Origin: Rhizohabitans arisaemae
Lineage (GTDB): Bacteria; Actinomycetota; Actinomycetes; Streptosporangiales; Streptosporangiaceae
DNA length: 64,000 nucleotides
Assembly (NCBI RefSeq): GCF_025996515.1
Contig: NZ_BLRH01000024.1
Span: 124,001-188,000, forward strand
Direction of reading: 5' to 3'
Notes under the pieces: generated by a model
The model's input: the letters and a program-made list of their open reading frames with translations, nothing else
Databases searched by the model: none
What the model was told of the DNA's origin: nothing
Part shown: in pieces, positions 29,817 through 38,236 of the stretch
Layout: each line of letters begins with the position of its first letter
How positions within the stretch are numbered: the stretch's first letter is position 1
Made by a program: the position numbers and the translations under genes

Positions 29817-31688
29817 GTGGCAGGTCGGATCAGTGACGAGGACATCGCCCTCATACGTGAACGGTCGCCGATCCATGAGGTCATCGGCGACCATCTGCAG
29901 TTGCGCAGCGCGGGCGGGGGGTCCCTGAAAGGCCTGTGCCCGTTCCACGACGAGAAGACACCCTCGTTCAACGTGACCCCCGCGCGGGGCCTGTACTACT
30001 GCCACGGCTGCGGCGTCGGCGGGGACGTGATCGACTTCACCATGAAGATCGACCACCTCAGCTTCGCCGAGGCGGTCGAGCGGCTCGCCGCCCGCGCCAA
30101 GATCCAGCTCCGGTACGAGCAGGGGGGATACGTACCCCGCAGGGAGCAGGGGGAGCGCACCCGGCTCGTCGAGGCCCACAAGGCGGCCGAGGAGTTCTAC
30201 CGGGAGAAGCTGGGCAGTCCGGGCGCCTCCGCGGGCCGGCGGTTCCTCGCCGAGCGGGGCTTCGAGGCCGCCGACGCGGAGTACTTCGGGGTGGGCTACG
30301 CCCCGGCGGAGTGGGACGCCCTCAGCAGGCACCTGGTCGCCCGGGGGTTCGCCGTGGCCGAGCTGATCAAGGCGGGGATCGCCAAGGAGGGCCGGCGCGG
30401 GCCGATCGACCGGTTCCGGAACCGGCTGGTCTGGCCGATCCGCGACCTCACCGGGGACGTGATCGGGTTCGGGGCGCGCAAGCTCGACGAGTCCGAGGAC
30501 GGGCCGAAGTACCTGAACACCCCGGAGAGCCCGATTTACAAGAAGAGCACCGTGCTCTACGGGGTCGACTTCGCCAAGAAGAACATCGCCAAGGAGTCCC
30601 GGACCGTCGTCGTGGAGGGCTACACCGACGTGATGGCCTGCCACCTGGCGGGCGTCGGCACCGCGGTCGCCACCTGCGGTACGGCCTTCGGCGGCGAGCA
30701 CGTCAAGGTGATCCGGCGCCTCATGCTCGACCAGGACGCGCACCGCGGGCAGATCATCTTCACCTTCGACGGCGACCTGGCGGGGCAGAAGGCGGCGCTG
30801 CGGGCCTTCGACGAGGAGCAGAAGTTCGTCACCCAGACCTTCGTCGCCATCCAGCCCGACGGCCTGGACCCGTGCGAGCTCCGGGTCAAGCAGGGCGACG
30901 CCGCGGTCCGCAAGCTGATCGAAGAGGATCACCAGCCGCTCTTCTACTTCGCGATCCAGCGGATCCTCGCCCGCTACGACCTGACCACCAACGAGGCCCG
31001 GCTCAACGCCCTCGACGAGGCGGCGCCCCTGGTCGCCACGATCAAGGACAAGGCCCTCCGGCAGATGTACGCGGTGGACCTCGACCGGTGGCTCGGGCTC
31101 ATGGACGAGCGATTCGTGCTCCGGCGAATCTCGGAGATCGCCTCCCGGGCGACCGCGGGCGCCGGACGCGCGGCCCCGGCGGTCCAGGCGGCCCGCCGCA
31201 AGCCCGACGCCGCCGACCCCGCCGTCCACGTCGAGATCGAGGCCCTCAAACTCGCGATCCAGCATCCGGCGCTGCTCGGGCCGGGGTTCGACATCCTGGA
31301 CGAGTCGGTCTTCACCGTGGCCGAGCACGCGGCGGTCCACCGGCTGATCGTGAAGTCCGGCGGGGTCGCCGCGGCGGGCGCGGGTGGCCGGGAGTGGGTT
31401 GAGCTGCTGAGGGAGGCCGCCGACACCCAGGAGCTGCGGTCGCTGGTGACCCGGTTCGCCGTCGACGCGCTCCGGTCCGACGGGGAGGCCGAGGAGCGGT
31501 ACGGCGCCGCGATGCTGGCCCGGCTGGAGGAGCTGGCGGTGGTACGGGGGATATCCCAGGTGAAGGCGCGACTGCAGAGGTTGAATCCGGTTACCGAGCA
31601 GCAGGAATACAACCGCCTGTTCGGTGAGTTGATCGCGTTGGAGCAGCATCGCAGGACGCTGCGCGAGCGCGCCATCGGAAGCCCATAA
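29817..31688 (+). CDS. dnaG: DNA primase
   Basis: A 623-residue primase that makes RNA primers at the replication fork with the DnaB helicase. The CHC2 zinc finger (CPFHDEKTPSFNV then YYCHGCGVGGDVIDF, near residues 40-70), the RNA polymerase core with TOPRIM motifs VVVEGYTDVMACH and FTFDGDLAGQKAALRAF (acidic metal ligands) and a helical helicase-binding C-terminus are all present. The GTG is directly behind a TAGACT -10. It precedes the sigma factor gene, a remnant of the classical dnaG-rpoD pairing. Confidence 0.96.
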   Translation: MAGRISDEDIALIRERSPIHEVIGDHLQLRSAGGGSLKGLCPFHDEKTPSFNVTPARGLYYCHGCGVGGDVIDFTMKIDHLSFAEAVERLAARAKIQLRYEQGGYVPRREQGERTRLVEAHKAAEEFYREKLGSPGASAGRRFLAERGFEAADAEYFGVGYAPAEWDALSRHLVARGFAVAELIKAGIAKEGRRGPIDRFRNRLVWPIRDLTGDVIGFGARKLDESEDGPKYLNTPESPIYKKSTVLYGVDFAKKNIAKESRTVVVEGYTDVMACHLAGVGTAVATCGTAFGGEHVKVIRRLMLDQDAHRGQIIFTFDGDLAGQKAALRAFDEEQKFVTQTFVAIQPDGLDPCELRVKQGDAAVRKLIEEDHQPLFYFAIQRILARYDLTTNEARLNALDEAAPLVATIKDKALRQMYAVDLDRWLGLMDERFVLRRISEIASRATAGAGRAAPAVQAARRKPDAADPAVHVEIEALKLAIQHPALLGPGFDILDESVFTVAEHAAVHRLIVKSGGVAAAGAGGREWVELLREAADTQELRSLVTRFAVDALRSDGEAEERYGAAMLARLEELAVVRGISQVKARLQRLNPVTEQQEYNRLFGELIALEQHRRTLRERAIGSP

Positions 31689-31793
31689 AAAGATTCAATA
31701 GCCGGTGGTCTTGGGGCCCAAACCCTTATTGAGATCTCTATTGCATATCGCTTGTCCGCTTACTTTTAAAGTAAAAATAGGCCCCCCCTTTTT
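31689..31793. promoter_or_regulatory. A+T-rich promoter region of the sigma factor gene
   Basis: This 105-bp stretch is far richer in A+T than its surroundings. It contains a 13-bp palindrome TACTTTTAAAGTA (31761-31773), TAAAAATAG and a C7T5 tract just before the sigma gene. It probably contains the sigma gene promoter(s), but I cannot fix one -35/-10 pair. Confidence 0.45.
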
Positions 31794-31820
31794 GTGGCTC
31801 CATGCCGCAGACTGTGTTCC

Positions 31821-32969
31821 GTGGGTGCATCGGTGCTACCAAGCCAGACGCCATCGGTCGACCAGGTGGCGGATCTCGTCGTACGCGGCAGAGAACGGGG
31901 AAGTGTCACCGTCGACGATGTCGCTGCCGCATTGGACCGTTCGGAACTGCCGGCCGACGCGTTGGAGCGCGTCGTACGCCTCCTCGCGGAGCAGGGAGTC
32001 GAGGTCCTTGAGCCCCACGGGGACGAGGACCTCGGGCGAGCCGAGGATGAGGACCCCGGCAAGCGGGCGCCGACCAGTGATCTTGTCCGGATCTATCTGC
32101 GGGAGATCGGGCGGGTCCCGCTTCTCACCGCCGAGGAGGAGGTCGAGCTCGCCAAGGCGATCGAGGCCGGCCTGTTCGCGGAGGAGAAACTCGGCGCGAG
32201 TCTGGTCAGGCTCGCCCGGTTCGATCTGGAGCAGCTGGTCTGGGATGGGACACGGGCCAAACAGCGTCTGATCGAAGCCAATCTCCGGCTCGTGGTTTCG
32301 ATTGCGAAACGCTATGTCGGCCGGGGCATGTTGTTCCTGGATCTCATCCAGGAAGGAAACCTCGGCCTCATCCGCGCGGTGGAGAAATTCGATTACACCA
32401 AGGGTTATAAGTTCTCCACCTATGCCACCTGGTGGATTCGCCAGGCCATCACCCGGGCGATCGCCGATCAAGCGAGAACGATTCGCATTCCCGTGCACAT
32501 GGTGGAGACCATTAACAAGCTGGTGCGCGTTCAGCGTCAGCTCCACCAGGATCTCGGGCGGGAACCGGCGCCGGATGAGATCGCGGCCGAGATGGACCTC
32601 CCGGCCGACCGGGTGGTGGAGATCCAGCGGATCGCCCAGGAACCCGTCTCCCTCCAGTCGCCCATCGGTGAGGAGGACTCCGACCTGGGCGACTTCATCG
32701 AGGACGCGGACGCCGTCGTCCCCATCGAGGCGGCGGCCTTCATCATGCTCCAGGATCAGCTGGACGAGATCCTGGCCACCCTCTCGGACCGGGAGCAGCG
32801 CATCATCCAGCTGCGCTTCGGCCTCACCGACGGGCATCCGCGGACCCTGGAGGAGGTCGGCCGGGAGTTCGGGGTGACCCGGGAGCGGATCCGGCAGATC
32901 GAGTCCAAGACGCTGGCCAAGCTCCGCCATCCGACCAGGGCGCAGATGCTCCGGGACTACCTCGACTGA
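31821..32969 (+). CDS. RNA polymerase sigma factor, sigma-70 group 1/2 (RpoD/Hrd type)
   Basis: A 382-residue sigma factor with region 1.2 ([31 protein letters not shown]), the region 2 core ([40 protein letters not shown] for -10 recognition and melting), region 3 and region 4.2 ([20 protein letters not shown]). It lacks the long acidic region 1.1 extension of HrdB, so it may be the principal factor of this lineage or a group 2 Hrd-like factor. GTG 31821 is chosen because conserved-looking sequence begins there; GTG 31794 and another GTG four codons on are possible. Confidence 0.9.
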   Translation: MGASVLPSQTPSVDQVADLVVRGRERGSVTVDDVAAALDRSELPADALERVVRLLAEQGVEVLEPHGDEDLGRAEDEDPGKRAPTSDLVRIYLREIGRVPLLTAEEEVELAKAIEAGLFAEEKLGASLVRLARFDLEQLVWDGTRAKQRLIEANLRLVVSIAKRYVGRGMLFLDLIQEGNLGLIRAVEKFDYTKGYKFSTYATWWIRQAITRAIADQARTIRIPVHMVETINKLVRVQRQLHQDLGREPAPDEIAAEMDLPADRVVEIQRIAQEPVSLQSPIGEEDSDLGDFIEDADAVVPIEAAAFIMLQDQLDEILATLSDREQRIIQLRFGLTDGHPRTLEEVGREFGVTRERIRQIESKTLAKLRHPTRAQMLRDYLD

Positions 32970-33102
32970 CCGCGGGTTCGGGTGGCGCCGCCTGCGCCGT
33001 TCGTCGGCGCATGGCGTCATATCGGCCGGTGGTCGTACAAATGCTTAAAGCTACGCCCTTGAATCGGATTAAGGTCGATCGCAAACGGGCAAAGATCCGG
33101 CG

Positions 33103-34404
33103 ATGGAGGCGCGGCCCGCTCTCGACGATGCCGCACTCGGGCGCGATGCATGGAGCGTGCTCGACGCGAACTGGACGGGGCTGGCAACCCATCCCTCACC
33201 TGGCATTTATCCGCACCAGTGGAGCTGGGACTCGGCGTTCACGGCGCTGGGCATGGCACGGAGGAACCCGCGGCGTGCCCGGGAGGAGCTGCGGAGCCTC
33301 TTCCGCGGCCAGTGGCGCGACGGCATGCTCCCGCACATCGTCTTCCACTCCGCCGACCGGAGCCTGTACTTCCCCGGGCCCGAGGTGTGGCGGTCCCTCG
33401 ACCACGACGACGCCCCGCGCGGGGTCGCCACGTCGGGACTGACCCAGCCGCCGCTGCACGCGTACGCGCTCTGGTGGATGTGGCGGAACGGGAGCGGCCT
33501 CGACCGCGAGAGCCTGCGGGGGTTCGTCCGCCGTCTCTGGCCCGCCCTGCTGGCCCAGCACGCCCACCTCGCCCGGGTGCGCGACCTCGGCGGGGGCGGG
33601 CTCGCCGCGATCGTCCACCCGTGGGAGTCGGGGATGGACGACAGCCCCGCCTTCGACGCGCCGCTCGCCGCGCTCCCGGTGGTCCGCCGGGACTACCGGC
33701 GCGACCCGGCCGGGGCCGAGAGCGACCACGACCGCTACATCTGGCTCGCCGCGGGCTACCGGGACTCCGGATACGCCGCCGGCTACCTGCGCGAGGAGCA
33801 TCCGTTCGCGGTCGAGGACCCGATGTTCAACGGGATCTGGCTCGCCTCCACCTGGGCGCTGGCGCAGCTCGCCCCGGTGATCGGCCGTGATCCGGCGCCC
33901 TACGAGGAGGACGCGGCCAGGATCCGGGCCGCGCTGATCGAGCGGCTGTGGAGCCCGTCGAGCGGCGCCTTCCTCGCCCGTGACGTGCGGGCCGGACGGT
34001 CGATTCCGATCTGCACGGTCGGCGGGTTCGGGCCGCTCCTCGACCCGGGGCTGCCGATGGAGTACATCACCGCGATGGTGGCCCTGCTGGAGTCGCCTCG
34101 GTTCATGGGCGCGGCGGGGTATCCGGTGCCGAGCTGCGAGATCCGGGCGCCCGAGTTCGATCGGACCCGGTACTGGCGCGGCCCGACCTGGGTGAGCGCC
34201 AACTGGCTGCTCTGGCGGGGGTGCTGTGTGCACGGGATGACCGGTCTGGCCGACATCATCGCGTCGAGCACCCTCCGGCTCGTCCGCCAGGCGGGGTTCC
34301 GTGAGTGTTTCGATCCCTTCGACGGAACCGGCCGCGGTTGTCGTGATTTTTCGTGCTCTGCGGCCCTGGCGCTCGACCTCCTCACCACAAGCCGTAGCGT
34401 GTAG
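33103..34404 (+). CDS. MGH1-like glycoside hydrolase (alpha/alpha-6 barrel)
   Basis: A 433-residue protein similar to mannosylglycerate hydrolase and GH63/GH37-related families. Typical segments are IYPHQWSWDSAFTALGMARRNPRRA, GMLPHIVFH, LTQPPLHAYALWWMW, IVHPWESGMDDSPAFD with catalytic-type Asp residues, WLASTWALAQLAP and YWRGPTWVSANWLLWRG. No signal peptide is seen, so it works inside the cell, on a compatible-solute glycoside or a short oligosaccharide. Its ATG has only a poor ribosome site. The stop is three bases from the next gene, which nevertheless has its own promoter. Confidence 0.85.
   Translation: MEARPALDDAALGRDAWSVLDANWTGLATHPSPGIYPHQWSWDSAFTALGMARRNPRRAREELRSLFRGQWRDGMLPHIVFHSADRSLYFPGPEVWRSLDHDDAPRGVATSGLTQPPLHAYALWWMWRNGSGLDRESLRGFVRRLWPALLAQHAHLARVRDLGGGGLAAIVHPWESGMDDSPAFDAPLAALPVVRRDYRRDPAGAESDHDRYIWLAAGYRDSGYAAGYLREEHPFAVEDPMFNGIWLASTWALAQLAPVIGRDPAPYEEDAARIRAALIERLWSPSSGAFLARDVRAGRSIPICTVGGFGPLLDPGLPMEYITAMVALLESPRFMGAAGYPVPSCEIRAPEFDRTRYWRGPTWVSANWLLWRGCCVHGMTGLADIIASSTLRLVRQAGFRECFDPFDGTGRGCRDFSCSAALALDLLTTSRSV
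34395..34400 (+). promoter_or_regulatory. -10 element of the 34408 gene
   Basis: TAGCGT, inside the last codons of the glycosidase gene, ends seven bases before the ATG of the next gene and fits a leaderless start. Confidence 0.4.
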
Positions 34405-34407
34405 TCC

Positions 34408-34881
34408 ATGGGGTTCTCACTACGCCGCCGCAAGCCGCCCGCGCCCGCCACCCTGGAACGGGGCGAACGGGTGCTCGCCTTCGGCACCGCGTCCGAGGAC
34501 GCCTACGTGGTCGCCACCGATCAGGCCCTCCATCTGCCCGGGGGGACGCGCCTGCCCTGGTATCGATTCGATCACGTTCGATGGCGGGAAGGGCACCTGA
34601 GCATCCAGGACACCGACGGTGAGAAGTACGCCGTGCCGCTGGTCCACGAAGGGCGGCTCCCCGAGGTGGTGCGGGAGCGGGTGACCTCGTCGATCGTGGT
34701 CAACCGGCATGTCCGGCTGGACGAGCGGGGCGGGGTCCGGCTGGTCGCCAGGCGGGTTCCGGGGGCCGCCGAGTTCACCTGGACGCAGGTCTTCGACGCC
34801 GGGTTGGACCCCGAGGACCCCGAGGTCCGGGAGCTCGCCGCGGAGGCGTTGCGCCTCATCCGCCTTCGGCTCGGGGCCTGA
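34408..34881 (+). CDS. Conserved actinobacterial protein of unknown function
   Basis: A 157-residue soluble protein with no signal or membrane segment. The first half looks like a PH-type beta barrel (LERGERVLAFGTASEDAYVVATDQALHL and LPWYRFDHVRWREGHLSIQD), and the second half ends in a helix. I recognise the pattern as a small actinomycete family but know no function. It follows the glycosidase by three bases and converges with the YtxH-like gene. Confidence 0.65.
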   Translation: MGFSLRRRKPPAPATLERGERVLAFGTASEDAYVVATDQALHLPGGTRLPWYRFDHVRWREGHLSIQDTDGEKYAVPLVHEGRLPEVVRERVTSSIVVNRHVRLDERGGVRLVARRVPGAAEFTWTQVFDAGLDPEDPEVRELAAEALRLIRLRLGA

Positions 34882-34895
34882 GGCGCCGCCCGCGG

Positions 34896-35183
34896 TCAGC
34901 GGGTCGTCGGATGCGACGTGCGGGAGGTGCGCCGGGCTTCGGAGTTCGCGGCGTCGCGCATCGCGGGCACCCGCTCGGCGAGCTTGGTGGAGACCCGCTC
35001 CTTGACGTCCTCGTAGAGCTTGGCGGACTGGGCCTGGAGCAGGCCCGCCGTACCCTGTACGGCGGGGTTGTCGGCGAATCTGCGGGTCACCCGTTTGATC
35101 TGCTCGTACCGTTCACGGCCGGCGCGACTGCCCATGATGTAGCCGATCGCGAGTCCCGCCAGGAAGCTAACCCGATAACGCAT
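34896..35183 (-). CDS. YtxH-like small membrane protein
   Basis: A 95-residue protein: one membrane helix with a Gly-rich face (VSFLAGLAIGYIMGSRAGRERYEQIKR) followed by an amphipathic, charged helical tail. YtxH-domain proteins are general stress-related membrane proteins of unknown mechanism. It is a single-gene unit, divergent from tRNA-Asn. Confidence 0.7.
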   Translation of the reverse strand: MRYRVSFLAGLAIGYIMGSRAGRERYEQIKRVTRRFADNPAVQGTAGLLQAQSAKLYEDVKERVSTKLAERVPAMRDAANSEARRTSRTSHPTTR

Positions 35184-35358
35184 TGTCGTCTCCGCGAGGT
35201 CGTGGACATCGGTGGCCCAACCCGTGCGCAGGGCTCTGGTTTTGGCGAGGACCTACCCCCTCCTCGGCTGTGCAACACGCACACCCTCTCATGCGCTAAC
35301 CTTAGATCCGCGCCGCAGGGCAGAGCCGAAAACACAAGGCTCAGGTTCTTGCTGCCGA

Positions 35359-35434
35359 TCCCGCGTAGCTCAATAGGCAGAGCGTCCGGCTGTTAACCGG
35401 CAGGTTACAGGTTCGAGTCCTGTCGCGGGAGCCA
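35359..35434 (+). tRNA. tRNA-Asn (anticodon GTT)
   Basis: A full cloverleaf: acceptor TCCCGCG/CGCGGGA, D-arm GCTC...GAGC, anticodon loop CTGTTAA with GTT, T-arm with GGTTCGAGTCC, discriminator G at 35431 and an encoded CCA (35432-35434). Confidence 0.95.
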
Positions 35435-35592
35435 TCCACCAGGGTGCGGACCTAGGTTCGCACCCTGTGACATTTCCCCCATACCCCCTCCACAGGCGTT
35501 CACACCGCGGGCCGCGAGGTCGTGTCGCCTGGCGGGCGGCCGCCGGGTTTGCCACACTCGGCGCTGTCCCCCACGTTCGCGACGGGGGACGC

Positions 35593-36633
35593 ATGGGTGC
35601 CGCACCAGGGCTGAAGATTCTGATCGGCACGGCCGCCGCCTTCATCGTCCTGGCCGGGCTGCGGGAAGTCTCCTCGATCGCCGGGCCGGTCTTCCTCGCC
35701 CTCACCCTGATGATCGCGGTAAGCCCGCTGCGCTCCTGGCTGGTCCGTCGGGGCGCCCCGGTCTGGGTGACCGTGGCCGTGCCGCTCGGCGCGGTCCTGC
35801 TGACCCTGCTGGCCCTGCTGTTCGCGCTCATCCTCGCCCTGGCGCAGCTCGCCACGCTGGTGCCCTCCTACTCGCATCAGCTGAACTCACTCGCCCAGGC
35901 GGTGACCGGGTACGCGGCGAAGCTGGGGATCAAGAACGAGCAGATCCAGAAGGCCGTCACCACCTTCGACCCGACCAAGATCCTCGAATTGGTCCAGGGC
36001 TTCCTCTCCGGCCTGCTCAGCGTCTCCACCGCGTTCGTCCTCATCGTGGTGCTGCTGGTGTCGATGAGCCTGGACACCGGGGCGCTCGTCCGCAGGCTCG
36101 TCCGGATCGCGCCGGGCCGGCCGGATCTGGTGCAGGCGCTGGCGAACTACGCCCGGGGCACCTGTCGCTACCTGGTGGTCTCCTCGGTCTTCGGGCTGAT
36201 CGTCGCGGTGCTGGACACCGGCCTGCTCGCCGTCCTCGGGGTGCCGCTCCCCATGCTCTGGGGGCTGCTGGCGTTCATCACCAACTACATCCCCAACCTG
36301 GGGTTCGTCATCGGCCTGGTTCCCCCGGCGCTGCTCGGCCTGCTCCAGTCGGGGTGGGTGACGATGCTGCTCGTCGTCGTCGGGTACTGCGTGATCAACT
36401 TTGTCATCCAGTCCTTGATCCAGCCGAAGTTCCTCGGCCAGGCGGTGGGGCTCTCGGTCACCCTCACCATGCTGTCCCTGCTCGTGTGGGCCTACGTGCT
36501 GGGAGCGCTCGGCGCGGTGCTCGCCGTACCGCTCACGGCGTTCGTGAAGGCGGTGCTGGTCGACAGCGACCCGCGGCTGCGCTGGGCCGGTGATCTGATG
36601 GCCGACTCGGGCATGGAGCGGCGGGCCGCCTGA
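35593..36633 (+). CDS. AI-2E family transporter
   Basis: A 346-residue membrane protein of the PF01594 family, with seven or eight helices and a large soluble loop (residues about 85-150, YSHQLNSLAQAVTGYAAKLG...) between helices 3 and 4. The conserved block LWGLLAFITNYIPNLGFVIGLVPPALLGLLQSGW, followed by NFVIQSLIQPKFLGQAVGLS, is diagnostic. Members export signals or exchange Na+/H+; no substrate can be assigned. The ATG at 35593 has GGGGGA before it; the open frame extends 42 codons upstream in basic, unlikely sequence. Confidence 0.85.
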   Translation: MGAAPGLKILIGTAAAFIVLAGLREVSSIAGPVFLALTLMIAVSPLRSWLVRRGAPVWVTVAVPLGAVLLTLLALLFALILALAQLATLVPSYSHQLNSLAQAVTGYAAKLGIKNEQIQKAVTTFDPTKILELVQGFLSGLLSVSTAFVLIVVLLVSMSLDTGALVRRLVRIAPGRPDLVQALANYARGTCRYLVVSSVFGLIVAVLDTGLLAVLGVPLPMLWGLLAFITNYIPNLGFVIGLVPPALLGLLQSGWVTMLLVVVGYCVINFVIQSLIQPKFLGQAVGLSVTLTMLSLLVWAYVLGALGAVLAVPLTAFVKAVLVDSDPRLRWAGDLMADSGMERRAA

Positions 36634-36792
36634 GCTCCCCGGCGTGCTTGCCGATTCGCCGGACAAATCACTCTCAGTGCAGCAGACTTACCCGTGCGCA
36701 TTGAGTACGTCGCGCCAGTGCCCACCAAGCGGCTTAGGGCACCGCTTTGTGGGATTTCACCCGGAACGCACGGAGTTCTGTTAGCGCTGCGG

Positions 36793-37971
36793 ATGGGTGG
36801 AAGCGTGCTTGCCTGGCTGAAGATTCCTGTGACGACGCCCGACCTCGCCGAACCGGCGTCGGCCGCGCCCGACCCGGTGCGACCCGAACAGGCCGAGGAG
36901 TTCATCCGCCTCTACCACGCGGAGAACCCGGAGGCCGGAAGCGTGTCCCGGCGGTTGCGCGCCGTCATGCTGGAAATCCTCCGTACCGGGACGTACCAGC
37001 ACACCGAGGACGAGCTCGTCTTCGGGGCGCGGGTCGCCTGGCGGAACAGCAACCGGTGCATCGGCCGCCTCTACTGGCGCTCCCTGCGGGTCAGGGACCG
37101 GCGTGACGTCCGTACGGCCGACGGCGTGGCCGCCGAGTGCGTCGCCCACCTCCGGGAGGCGACCGGGGGCGGCCGGATCCGCCCGACCATCACGGTGTTC
37201 GCCCCCGACGAGCCCGGCCGCCGCGCGCCGCGGATCTGGAACGAACAGCTCATCCGGTACGCGGGATACCGGGCCGCGGACGGTTCGGTCATCGGGGACG
37301 CCCGGTACGCCGACTTCACCGCCACCGCCCGGCGCCTCGGCTGGCCGGGCGGTCCGGGCACCCGGTTCGACGTACTCCCGCTGATCATCGAGGCCGAGGA
37401 CCGCCGCCCGACGCTGCACACCGTGCCCGGCGACGCGATCCTGGAGGTGCTCATCCACCATCCGCACCACCCCTGGTTCGCCGAGCTCGGACTGCGCTGG
37501 CACGCGGTGCCGGCGATCTCCGGCATGTGCCTGGAGATCGGCGGGATCTGTTACCCCGCGGCGCCGTTCAACGGCTGGTACATGGGGGCCGAGATCGGGG
37601 CGCGCAACCTCGCCGACACCGGCCGGTACAACCTGCTGCCGGTCGTCGCCGAACGGCTCGGCCTGGACACCTCCCGCGAACGCACCCTCTGGCGGGATCG
37701 GGCGCTGGTCGAGCTCAACGTCGCGGTGCTGCACTCGTTCGCCGTGGCCGACGTGAGCATGACCGACCACCACACCGAGGCGCGGCGTTTCCTCACCCAC
37801 CTGGAACGGGAGGAGCGCGCCGGGCGGGTGTGCCCGGCCGACTGGTCGTGGATCGTTCCGCCGCTCTCCGGCGCGGCCACCCCCGTCTTCCACCGCTACT
37901 ACGACGATCTGCGGCTGAGACCCGAGTTCGTGTACCACCCCGCCGAGAGGCCGTGCCCGGGGCCGGCCTGA
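36793..37971 (+). CDS. nos: Nitric oxide synthase oxygenase
   Basis: A 392-residue heme enzyme that oxidises L-arginine to citrulline and NO. The heme thiolate is in WRNSNRCIGRLYW (Cys89). The block RYADFTATARRLGWPGGPGTRFDVLPLII precedes substrate-pocket segments HAVPAISGMCLEIGGICYPAAPFNGWYMGAEIGARN, where the arginine-binding Glu is present, and ending WSWIVPPLSGAATPVFHRYYDD forms the pterin-side dimer surface. As in other bacteria there is no reductase domain, and none is nearby. It stands alone between an AI-2E gene and galK. ATG 36793 is chosen; GTG 36805 is possible. Confidence 0.92.
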   Translation: MGGSVLAWLKIPVTTPDLAEPASAAPDPVRPEQAEEFIRLYHAENPEAGSVSRRLRAVMLEILRTGTYQHTEDELVFGARVAWRNSNRCIGRLYWRSLRVRDRRDVRTADGVAAECVAHLREATGGGRIRPTITVFAPDEPGRRAPRIWNEQLIRYAGYRAADGSVIGDARYADFTATARRLGWPGGPGTRFDVLPLIIEAEDRRPTLHTVPGDAILEVLIHHPHHPWFAELGLRWHAVPAISGMCLEIGGICYPAAPFNGWYMGAEIGARNLADTGRYNLLPVVAERLGLDTSRERTLWRDRALVELNVAVLHSFAVADVSMTDHHTEARRFLTHLEREERAGRVCPADWSWIVPPLSGAATPVFHRYYDDLRLRPEFVYHPAERPCPGPA

Positions 37972-38028
37972 GGAGAGCTGGGCCTTCCCAGGCCCTCCAG
38001 GATGCTGTATTCGGTATTACAGAAGGGG

Positions 38029-38071
38029 TTGACAGACTTTCATGGATTACCTACCGTTTAACTAGGTAATC
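38029..38071 (+). promoter_or_regulatory. Orphan promoter with perfect operator palindrome
   Basis: TTGACA (38029-38034) and TACCGT (38052-38057) are 17 bp apart. GATTACCTA (38045-38053) and TAGGTAATC (38063-38071) form a perfect 9-bp inverted repeat with a 9-bp spacer across the -10 and start site. Downstream lie only about 150 bp before the galK terminator on the other strand; an 11-codon ORF at 38119-38154 (MGGVFARAHSC) is the only compact frame. Confidence 0.55.
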
Positions 38072-38178
38072 TCCTCCGTGGAAATTCAAGCTGCTCGTCA
38101 GATGAGAGTCCCCGACAGATGGGAGGTGTGTTCGCACGCGCACACTCGTGTTGAGGGCTGGGGGGTCCTCTCACCGAA

Positions 38179-38219
38179 AAGGTCGCGCGGCCGGATTCGT
38201 GGTCTCCGGTCGTGCGACC
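38179..38219 (-). terminator. galK terminator hairpin
   Basis: AGGTCGCGC pairs with GTGCGACCT (one wobble), enclosing a CCGGA/TCCGG inner stem. On the minus strand the hairpin is followed by TTTTCGG, 18 bases beyond the galK stop. It could also end transcripts from the promoter at 38029. Confidence 0.65.
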
Positions 38220-38236
38220 TCGCGTTCCCGGCCCCG

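Noticed and set aside
31794-31820. GTG 31794 as start of the sigma factor
   Set aside because: The nine extra codons read MAPCRRLCS, not sigma-like, and start within the C7T5 tract; it remains possible.
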